NCBI GenBank assembly: GCA_013202515.1
Contig: JABMRN010000120.1
Location: forward strand, 1-6,206
Direction of reading: 5' to 3'
Length of the DNA: 6,206 bases
DNA from: Candidatus Omnitrophota bacterium
GTDB lineage: Bacteria; Omnitrophota; Gorgyraeia; JABMRN01
The notes beneath the pieces were generated by a model. That model saw only the letters and a program-made list of their open reading frames with translations, was not told the origin of the DNA and did not search any database. How positions within the stretch are numbered: position 1 is the stretch's first letter; every line of letters begins with the position of its first letter. The translations under genes and the position numbers were made by a program. This document shows positions 1 through 5,955 of the stretch, piece by piece.

Positions 1-3000
1 CCTCTAAACTATCCCATCTTTCTCTTTCAATTCTATTATCAATTAATTCCTCTGGAGTTTTAACCACTGAAGTGTCTGTAGGATGAGACCTTACTGTTGG
101 GGTATCATCAGGAGTAGCTCTATCTTGCCCTGCAATAATTGATTTTAACTCTTCAATAATTGTAGCAAAATTCTGAACATTTTCGGGCTCATAGATACAT
201 CTCGAAATTAGACCTTTTGCAGGAGTGCTTATTGACCTCTCTATCGATAGCATAGTATCCCTATTTCCGCCTTGATAAGCGGCAAAATATCTTTCGAAGC
301 TATTGGGCTTGATCGAGATCAATAAACACATAGATCCGAATCGTCTAATATCTTCCGCTCTTCCTTCTTCAGCCATTTTTGCAAGATTAAAATCAATCAA
401 TTTTATATTTCCATCTTCTTCAAAAATTATATTATTTGATTTTATATCGTTGTGTGTGGCACCGACCTCATGAACCTCATTTATTATTTCGGCCATCTGA
501 AGCATGATATTTAAAGATTCCTGCGTATCTTCCGGAAGTCTTCCCTCCCTACCTATCTGCCATAATGTTTTTCCTTCAATATGATCCATTATAGTGTAGC
601 GACGTCCTTTTCTCTTTCCTGTGCTGTATGCGTATGGAAAATGTCTATTTCTACCATCCGGATTAAGTTTTCTTAATATTCTATATTCATTCTTAAAATA
701 TGGGTTATGGAGTCCGTCTTTAGCCCATTTCAGCACGTATTTTTTTGAGCGGTATTTTCCAGTATAAACTTCGGACATCCTTGTCGAACCTATATCCTTT
801 ATTTCGCCTAAATCTTCCCACCGCCTCGGATCATGCGTCAGACGATTTGCGTAACTTACCAGAGCATAAGGAGTTGCAAAACAAATACTGAGTATATTCT
901 GTATTTGCTTTCTAACTCCTTGCGTTGCAAGGGGTTGCGCAACACGTCTGGTATCGAGTGTAAGCTTTCTCTCGAGGCGCTTAATGCTTTGACCCATTAC
1001 ACCGCCTTTTACGGGCTTCCACTTTCCGGGCACTACCCTGAACAAGCTATAGTGTATTGCTTCGGATAAGCCAAATAATATAAAAATTCCTATATATCCA
1101 GCAGAGATCCATTGACCGGCAAGTCCGATAAAAAGAATCGGAAATGTCGACACCAAAGCTACTATGCAGGCCAAATGCAAACGCCGCAGAAAACGAATAT
1201 TTTTCAACAATTCGACAGATTCGTCATAGGACAACTTTAGAAATTGCTTGTCAAATACAGACCAATATCGGTTAGCTATGACAAATACGCCCATACCTAT
1301 AGTTGTTGTTAATGTGTAAAATATGAGGGGAAGCCATTCCTGGGCCGTGATCATCACTGGTGCTGCAATCAAGTAAACCAAGAAAAGGGTAATGCCCCCC
1401 TGCCGCGTCACGTTCCAAGACGACCTTTCTACTCTTTTAAAATACTGTAATTGTTTCCACCTCCAAGCTGCCTTTTCCCATTTAGCATCCTCTTCTCTTT
1501 GTGGAATATCCTCTTTTCCGATCTGTCGTGACCATGCTAAAATTCGTTTCAACGGCGATACGAGGTAGGTATTTATGTCATTGCGGACGGTTTTTTTGAG
1601 GATTCGCCAGGCTTCTTTTGATGTGAGTGGCGCGTGTATTCTTATGGCACGACGTAAGTGGAAAAGGTAAAGCAATGTCCCTGCTAAAAGTAGTTCATAT
1701 ATACCAAGCGCAATTCCTCCTACCAATATCCCTCCACGCATATGAGTCATATCTTCAGTGGATGGTTCGCTACTGACAACTCTTTCCCATATCAAAGAAG
1801 CCGGTTTTTCCAGATTATTCACCAAAACCGCTATGCCTTTTCTTTGCTTAATTTCCTCTCTTATAAATACCCTTTGCGTATTTCCAACTTCAATTAATTC
1901 GTATAGCTCAACGCCTGTTCCCCTCATAATAAGATCATTAAATTTTCTTGTTAGACATTTATTAATAATTGCCAAATACCTATAAACTTTTGCTTTTTCT
2001 GTTTCAGAATTAACTTCGATGATAAAATCTATGTCTGAAGTCGGCCTTATGTCATCAACCATGCCTGAACCAACATCTCCAAAAAGCCAAACCCTGCTTA
2101 AGCCGTCACATAACTCGCCTAAATACCTTGTTAACAATAGTGATATTTCGTATCTAAATATGCTATGCGCTGATTTATTACCAGCTTTTAATTTTTCATA
2201 AACACCCTGCTCATCATGCCCTCTCACCTTAGGCATTGTCGATCGAATAGCTACTTTCCACAATTCTTCCATTTTCCGTTCCACAAGTTCCTGTTTAGCA
2301 AAATCAATATCTTCTTCCGGGGAACTTGGTTTTTGGCCAGCCGTGTGTGACGACTCCAGGGTTGGAGTGGCAGGCGGTTCTTCCTCTTGGGCGTTCGAGC
2401 CCCCGTCATCTTGAGAATCCATAATCTTCTCTACTTTGGCAACCATCACCTCCAGCAATTGCCTGATTAATTCTATTTTGTACCTATTGCCCTCTTCTTT
2501 GCCCCAATTGATCAAAGTATCATATAACTGTGCGTTATCAATTTCAAAAGAAGTAGGCACTTCGAGGTCCGCCAACTCTTCTAAAAGTTCATTAAAATCG
2601 CTTTCATACAAAGCTTCTAATAATTCGATATAAGCATCTGAATCCTGTCTTCGTGAATAGAGATGTTTTGCACATATAACAGCGTGTAAATATTGAATTG
2701 TTTTTACAATTTTTTCTATATTAATTATATCTCCATATCCATATTCCAAGCGAAAATATGCTTGATTTTCGATAGGTTCAGCTTCATATTCATCTTCATC
2801 TTTACGAATAGAAGCTACCTTGCTTGATTTCTTATTCATTATCCTCTCTTCACTTACATATGCTAATACTACTGCCATCGTCAACTTGAGGGCATCGGAA
2901 GTTATTTTGGCTTCATCCGTATCATTTATCAAATCATCTTCAGGCACCCCCACGTTAACCTGTACAGAAATAATATCATTGCTTTCCATACCATTTTGTT

Positions 3001-3871
3001 GTAAAGCTTTTAATATCTCCAGCTGAGTAAGCGCACTCCAAGAAGGCCTAAAACTGAATTCGTCATATGCCAAGGATACACCTTCATAATCTTCGGAATA
3101 TATCAGTCTACTATCATAGTAAACAGTTTCTTTTGGTTCGATTCGGTCATAAATATGTACTTCATAATCTATTATGTCATTACTAAAATCAGGTCCCATA
3201 TAAGCTTCGATTTCCAAGCCTACGGGAGAACGCAAAACCCTAGATTTATATTCGGTTTGCCTTACTAAATCTCGTGAAACGCCCAAATCTATTGCTTGCT
3301 GTGCACCCGGTAATAAATTATGCTCCTCTCTCACATAGACATACTTATCTTTCTCATACTGAAGTTCCCATTCATGCTTCATCCCTTTGGTTTTTTTCTT
3401 AGAAAATATCCATTTTTTGCCTTCGCCTAACCCTAATCTGGGTAGAATAAATACGGATTCGCCATCCTCCTCTTCCTCTTTTAGGGCATTCCAATCAAAC
3501 CCCGAAAGCAGCTCTGGTCCAAATGGTTTTATAATTATCTCATAAATCAGTTTTTTAGTTTTTGCACCATCCAAGCCCACGCCAAGGGCTGCAGCTATCA
3601 AATAGAGCAAAAATAAGGGTGGAGCGCTCTGTAGAAGCGTTGTGTCTGACTTCTCAAGGTCTACGGCAAAGCCTTTGTCGGTAGGTATAATCACACATGG
3701 GGGTTTAAATGCGCTGGGAACCGCCAAGGCAGAACGCCTGCCTGTCTGGCAGGCACGCATCTCGTCTGAGGCGAAAGACACCTCATTCCACAATAATGCG
3801 ATGGTAAGGGTGAGACAGATTATCTTGAATATAATATGCCTCTTATTTAAAGGGGTAATTACTGTGTCCAT
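1..3871 (-). CDS. Giant membrane protein: signal peptide, unknown N-terminal region, MNT-like nucleotidyltransferase domain, five transmembrane segments, divergent protein kinase (C-terminus cut by window edge)
   Basis: One continuous frame of 1290 codons on the minus strand, still open at position 1; I do not recognise it as a named gene. The start is the first ATG after an in-frame TGA (3887-3889); no Shine-Dalgarno is visible, but this start gives a textbook signal peptide (KRH, a hydrophobic core at about 13-28, then VSFA before SDE). Order by residue: a weaker hydrophobic stretch 85-100; unknown region 105-485; acidic Pro/Ser linker 485-520; polymerase-beta-type nucleotidyltransferase about 590-690, with an LFGDVGSG loop and SDID (D613, D615); hydrophobic spans near 713-739, 826-843, 846-866, 899-918 and 921-944, with Arg/Lys-rich loops at 740-820 and 868-898; kinase about 1018-1246, with K1048, E1062, HND (D1142), N1147 and D1160 in DFN; then a Thr/Pro/Asp tail. 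From family knowledge, both catalytic domains use nucleotides. A role in membrane signalling or protein modification is inference. It lies 215 bp downstream of alr and is probably transcribed separately. Confidence 0.88.
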   Translation of the reverse strand, partial: MDTVITPLNKRHIIFKIICLTLTIALLWNEVSFASDEMRACQTGRRSALAVPSAFKPPCVIIPTDKGFAVDLEKSDTTLLQSAPPLFLLYLIAAALGVGLDGAKTKKLIYEIIIKPFGPELLSGFDWNALKEEEEDGESVFILPRLGLGEGKKWIFSKKKTKGMKHEWELQYEKDKYVYVREEHNLLPGAQQAIDLGVSRDLVRQTEYKSRVLRSPVGLEIEAYMGPDFSNDIIDYEVHIYDRIEPKETVYYDSRLIYSEDYEGVSLAYDEFSFRPSWSALTQLEILKALQQNGMESNDIISVQVNVGVPEDDLINDTDEAKITSDALKLTMAVVLAYVSEERIMNKKSSKVASIRKDEDEYEAEPIENQAYFRLEYGYGDIINIEKIVKTIQYLHAVICAKHLYSRRQDSDAYIELLEALYESDFNELLEELADLEVPTSFEIDNAQLYDTLINWGKEEGNRYKIELIRQLLEVMVAKVEKIMDSQDDGGSNAQEEEPPATPTLESSHTAGQKPSSPEEDIDFAKQELVERKMEELWKVAIRSTMPKVRGHDEQGVYEKLKAGNKSAHSIFRYEISLLLTRYLGELCDGLSRVWLFGDVGSGMVDDIRPTSDIDFIIEVNSETEKAKVYRYLAIINKCLTRKFNDLIMRGTGVELYELIEVGNTQRVFIREEIKQRKGIAVLVNNLEKPASLIWERVVSSEPSTEDMTHMRGGILVGGIALGIYELLLAGTLLYLFHLRRAIRIHAPLTSKEAWRILKKTVRNDINTYLVSPLKRILAWSRQIGKEDIPQREEDAKWEKAAWRWKQLQYFKRVERSSWNVTRQGGITLFLVYLIAAPVMITAQEWLPLIFYTLTTTIGMGVFVIANRYWSVFDKQFLKLSYDESVELLKNIRFLRRLHLACIVALVSTFPILFIGLAGQWISAGYIGIFILFGLSEAIHYSLFRVVPGKWKPVKGGVMGQSIKRLERKLTLDTRRVAQPLATQGVRKQIQNILSICFATPYALVSYANRLTHDPRRWEDLGEIKDIGSTRMSEVYTGKYRSKKYVLKWAKDGLHNPYFKNEYRILRKLNPDGRNRHFPYAYSTGKRKGRRYTIMDHIEGKTLWQIGREGRLPEDTQESLNIMLQMAEIINEVHEVGATHNDIKSNNIIFEEDGNIKLIDFNLAKMAEEGRAEDIRRFGSMCLLISIKPNSFERYFAAYQGGNRDTMLSIERSISTPAKGLISRCIYEPENVQNFATIIEELKSIIAGQDRATPDDTPTVRSHPTDTSVVKTPEELIDNRIERERWDSLE
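134..820 (-). other. Divergent Ser/Thr-type protein kinase domain within the giant CDS
   Basis: Residues about 1018-1246. The glycine-rich loop is reduced (G1028, then T1030 and S1033 in place of the second and third Gly, V1035). K1048 in YVLKWA is the ATP-binding Lys and E1062 in NEYRILRKL its helix-C partner. The hinge region is around IMDHIEG. The catalytic loop reads HNDIKSNN (D1142, K1144, N1147) and the metal site LIDFN (D1160, with Asn for the Gly of DFG). D1174 with RRFG matches the helix-F D-x-W/Y-x-x-G element only 14 residues later, so the activation loop and APE motif are missing. R1224 in the C-lobe matches the conserved late Arg. Catalytic residues are kept, so activity is plausible. 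Confidence 0.82.
868..951. repeat. Cluster of palindromes embedded in the giant CDS at the membrane-kinase junction
   Basis: Three inverted repeats follow one another. The first is a 54-bp imperfect palindrome (868-921) with outer arms AAGGAGTT (868-875) and AACTCCTT (914-921), 6-bp gaps on each side, inner arms CAAATAC (882-888) and GTATTTG (901-907), and a 12-nt centre. The second is CCTTGC-GTT-GCAAGG (918-932). The third is the perfect 10-bp palindrome GTTGCGCAAC (934-943), followed by ACGTCTGG (944-951). The whole cluster is translated in frame as roughly residues 974-1002, between the last transmembrane span and the kinase. It looks like an inserted palindromic element rather than sequence shaped by protein constraint. 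Confidence 0.6.
1802..2092 (-). other. Polymerase-beta-superfamily nucleotidyltransferase domain (MNT-like) within the giant CDS
   Basis: Residues about 594-690 of the giant protein. The strand VWLF leads into G598-D-V-G-S-G603, followed ten residues later by D613-I-D615-F, matching the hG[GS]...Dh[DE]h signature of this superfamily. A later strand with E655 and E658 could give the third carboxylate. The following FIREEIKQRKGIAVL resembles the C-terminal helix of small MNT nucleotidyltransferases. The usual Ser after the first Gly is Asp (D599), so the phosphate-binding loop is unusual. MNT proteins are known to AMPylate proteins or act as antitoxin partners of HEPN; no HEPN gene is visible here. 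Confidence 0.72.
3736..3754. repeat. GC-rich 7-bp inverted repeat inside the giant CDS, just after the signal peptide
   Basis: GCCTGCC (3736-3742) and GGCAGGC (3748-3754) are perfect complements around TGTCT. It is translated as residues 40-46, a few residues after the predicted signal cleavage site. The surrounding 3721-3780 stretch is 38 of 60 G+C, against 17 of 60 at 3121-3180 in the same gene, so this is a compositional island. Palindromes of this kind are, from memory, dispersed in some uncultivated-bacterium genomes; that cannot be checked here. Confidence 0.55.
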
Positions 3872-4086
3872 ATGTATGCTAATATATCATAATAGCCACC
3901 AAGAGTTGTCACAGTAGTGCAATAGTTATGTAAAAGAAATGTAACTGTTTATTCGCTTAAAAAAAGACTAAATAACCTCCCAACCCTCCAGACGTGTTAC
4001 ATAACATATTGAAAAATAAGGGGTTATAAAACAAATATTAGGGTAAATTGTATGGTAAAGAAGTTTAAGGTATTAGATAGATTTGA
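3872..4086. other. Intergenic region between alr and the giant gene
   Basis: 215 bp without an open gene. It holds a C-rich mirror sequence (3976-3989), a degenerate copy of the coding palindrome edge (3988-4005) and an A-run at 3960-3965 that reads as a T-run on the minus strand. No convincing GC-rich hairpin precedes that T-run, so I do not call an alr terminator. No strong sigma-70 promoter or Shine-Dalgarno stands out before the giant gene, although the minus strand is very AT-rich just upstream of its ATG. Confidence 0.6.
3976..4005. repeat. G-rich mirror sequence plus a degenerate copy of the coding palindrome element
   Basis: On the minus strand, 3976-3989 reads GGAGGGTTGGGAGG, four G-runs that could form a two-tetrad quadruplex; it is also a perfect mirror repeat. 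It overlaps CCAGACGTGTTACATAAC (3988-4005, plus strand), which matches the minus-strand sequence of 934-951 at 15 of 18 positions. Two of the three differences are paired G-to-A and C-to-T changes that keep the GTTR...YAAC stem. This is an inverted copy relative to the one inside the gene. Confidence 0.45.
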
Positions 4087-5190
4087 TTATTTATAGATGC
4101 GGGGAACGCGGGCGGTTATACCAGTTACTATTTCGTAGGGAATAGTGCCTGCAAGACGGGCCAATTTCTCTATTTTTATTTCCTGACTCTTCTGTTTTCC
4201 AATCAGTACTGCCTCATCTCCGACCTTTACATCCTTGATGTGTCCGACATCAATCATTGACTGGTCCATTGTAACCTTTCCTACGATGCGGGTAGATTTG
4301 CCTTTTATCAGGACTTTTGCCTTATTGGAAAGTATCCTTCCATAGCCATCAGCATATCCTATAGGCAGGGTAGCAATTTTTGTAGGAACCTGCGTAATAT
4401 AAGTCCTACCATAACTTATTGATCGGCCGGGGGGAGTATCCTTGAGAAAAGCTATCCGTGTTTTCAATGAAAAGGCAGGTTTTAATTTAAGTAGCCTGGC
4501 AAAGTTTTTTTTCGGATATATGCCGTATATTATTAAACCGGGCCTTATAAGGTTAAGATGGGATTTCTTCCAATCAACCGTAGCGATAGAATTTGCAGCA
4601 TGCCTTAGAGGAATATCTATATAATGGGTTCTTAATTTTTTAAGCAAATTTTCGAATGAATTTATCTGATATTGAGTAAAAAATTTATCCCTTCCTGCAA
4701 TAGAAAAATGTGTATATATGCCTTCGATGTCAATATGCTTGCAATTCCTTACATTCTCTATAAAGCCAAACGCCTCTTCGTGCCAAACACCGATTCTTCC
4801 CATGCCCGTATCTACTTTTATGTGTACCTTGGTTCTTATCTTATTTTTGTTTAAAGCCTGTAAAAGTTCGTTATTGCACAAGGTTAATGTAATATTATTT
4901 TTTACGGCGGGTTTTACCTCATGCGGAAAAATTGAACCTAGAATTAAAATTGGGGCTTTTATTTGTGCTTTTCTTAACTTTATCGCTTCATCAAGGGTAG
5001 CAACCCCCAGATAAGAAACATTTTCTTTTTCAAGAGCGCGTGAGACCTGAATGCTGCCGTGGCCATAAGCATTGGCCTTTACCACAACCATGATGTTGAC
5101 GCCGGCACTTACGGATTTTTGAATGGATCGATAATTCTTCCTGATTGCCTCTAAATCTATTTCAGCCCAAGTAGGCCTGTACATTTTCAT
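4087..5190 (-). CDS. alr: Alanine racemase
   Basis: Cytoplasmic PLP enzyme that interconverts L- and D-alanine and so supplies D-Ala for peptidoglycan. The protein is 367 residues, a usual length for the family, and complete. The N-terminal TIM-barrel domain starts with TWAEIDLEAIRKNY and carries the PLP lysine K38 in VVKANAYGHG. K125 and R132 in HIKVDTGMGRIG, H197-ANS, and R216 in LIRPGLIIYG are the expected cofactor and active-site positions. The C-terminal beta domain supplies the catalytic tyrosine Y260 in SISYGRTY and the M308-D309 substrate pair in VTMDQS, and ends with the family-typical TIPYEIVTGITARVPR. An AGG at 5197-5199 lies 6 nt before the first ATG and 12 nt before a second one (codon 3), which favours the first. 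The gene follows tsaB by 21 bp, so co-transcription is likely. No key residue is missing. Confidence 0.97.
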   Translation of the reverse strand: MKMYRPTWAEIDLEAIRKNYRSIQKSVSAGVNIMVVVKANAYGHGSIQVSRALEKENVSYLGVATLDEAIKLRKAQIKAPILILGSIFPHEVKPAVKNNITLTLCNNELLQALNKNKIRTKVHIKVDTGMGRIGVWHEEAFGFIENVRNCKHIDIEGIYTHFSIAGRDKFFTQYQINSFENLLKKLRTHYIDIPLRHAANSIATVDWKKSHLNLIRPGLIIYGIYPKKNFARLLKLKPAFSLKTRIAFLKDTPPGRSISYGRTYITQVPTKIATLPIGYADGYGRILSNKAKVLIKGKSTRIVGKVTMDQSMIDVGHIKDVKVGDEAVLIGKQKSQEIKIEKLARLAGTIPYEIVTGITARVPRIYK

Positions 5191-5211
5191 AATCTACCTA
5201 TTTACTATCTC

Positions 5212-5895
5212 TTAATGCTTAAATCCCCTAACATTGCATTCTTTCGGGTGCATATACATCGGGGTTACTCGATTAACATCTTCGTACCCGTTTTTACTAT
5301 GTTTCTTTATTCCTAACTTTGCCACAATCTCAGCCCTGGGATACCAATCACTATCTTTTGAGAGCCTGACTAAAGGATTCCTCTTGACCATGTATTTACC
5401 GTATATCTCTACACCGTCTCCGAAGAATAACGTCGGGCCCTTTATTGTATCGAGTAAATCGTCTACGCCCAGTAAAAAATAATCGGTAATTCTTTCAATA
5501 TCTTCTTTTGTTGATTTGTATATCGCAGAATATAATTTATCTTTTTTCGCATCAAGAATCGGAGCAATATAACCGTCATTATCACTGTAGTTAAAGGCGA
5601 TAACATCTAAAGTCGGCACAGTAACTATTGGAACACCCGAAGCAATAGAGAAAGCCTTAGCACATGAGACGCCTATCCTAAGGCCTGTAAATGAACCGGG
5701 ACCTATGCTAACAGCAATGGCATCCAAATCTTTTAATTTAAGATGAGATTCCTTTAATACCTCATCTATAGCCGGAATAAGCTCTTTTTCATGCCTCATT
5801 CCCAAGTCCCTATGATATGTTGAAAGAATATCGTCACCGCCTAAAACTGCAACACTCAGGAACTTAGTAGTTGTATCAAACGCTAATATCCTCAT
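5212..5895 (-). CDS. tsaB: tRNA threonylcarbamoyladenosine biosynthesis protein TsaB
   Basis: TsaB is the inactive paralogue and dimer partner of TsaD; with TsaE it supports transfer of the threonylcarbamoyl group to A37 of ANN-decoding tRNAs in the cytoplasm. The 227 residues are close to the family's usual length. The ASKHA-type start MRILAFDTTT, the signature GPGSFTGLRIG (residues 65-75), and ILDAKKDKLYSAIY in the second half are all present. The C-terminus with TPMYMHPKECNVRG resembles the usual P-x-Y ending. The ATG at 5895 is chosen because the family begins right at this strand; no clear Shine-Dalgarno is seen, and a hairpin repeat sits just upstream. It stands between tsaE and alr, in the same direction. 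The frequently linked rimI and tsaD are not in this window. Confidence 0.96.
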   Translation of the reverse strand: MRILAFDTTTKFLSVAVLGGDDILSTYHRDLGMRHEKELIPAIDEVLKESHLKLKDLDAIAVSIGPGSFTGLRIGVSCAKAFSIASGVPIVTVPTLDVIAFNYSDNDGYIAPILDAKKDKLYSAIYKSTKEDIERITDYFLLGVDDLLDTIKGPTLFFGDGVEIYGKYMVKRNPLVRLSKDSDWYPRAEIVAKLGIKKHSKNGYEDVNRVTPMYMHPKECNVRGFKH

Positions 5896-5955
5896 ATTTT
5901 ATAATGATTACACGGATTATCTGTGTAATCTTTCTCCAATCTGTGTAATCATTCT
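5896..5955. repeat. Intergenic hairpin and direct repeat between tsaE and tsaB
   Basis: GATTACAC (5906-5913) and GTGTAATC (5923-5930) are perfect inverted arms; on the plus strand pairing continues inward through a G-T pair to an 11-bp stem with a TTA loop. ATCTGTGTAATC (5919-5930) recurs at 5939-5950, a 20-bp period, followed each time by a similar TTTCT or ATTCT. The second copy covers the tsaE stop codon. No T-run follows the stem on the transcribed strand, so it is not a standard terminator. It could be a dispersed intergenic repeat or an RNA processing or stability element. Confidence 0.6.

Noticed and set aside
833..1069. Plus-strand open frame of 78 codons
   Set aside because: It is antisense to the palindrome cluster and the end of the membrane module, and its product resembles no family I know.
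1802..2092. HEPN-MNT toxin-antitoxin system
   Set aside because: The nucleotidyltransferase domain is MNT-like, but no HEPN motif (R-x4-6-H) gene sits beside it and the domain is part of a membrane protein.
3886..3912. Possible promoter for the giant gene: GTGACA and TATGAT on the minus strand
   Set aside because: The spacing is only 15 bp and the -35 match is weak; in such AT-rich sequence this is not distinguishable from chance.
3642..3917. Plus-strand open frame of 91 codons over the start of the giant gene
   Set aside because: It lies antisense to the signal peptide region and the GC-rich island, and has no recognisable domain. The minus-strand frame with a clear signal peptide explains the sequence better.
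3953..3975. Possible rho-independent terminator after alr, based on a minus-strand T-run
   Set aside because: No stable inverted repeat precedes the T-run; the G-rich sequence next to it is a mirror repeat, which does not form an ordinary stem.
4718..5014. Plus-strand open frame of 98 codons
   Set aside because: It is fully antisense to alr, whose catalytic motifs are intact in the minus-strand frame.
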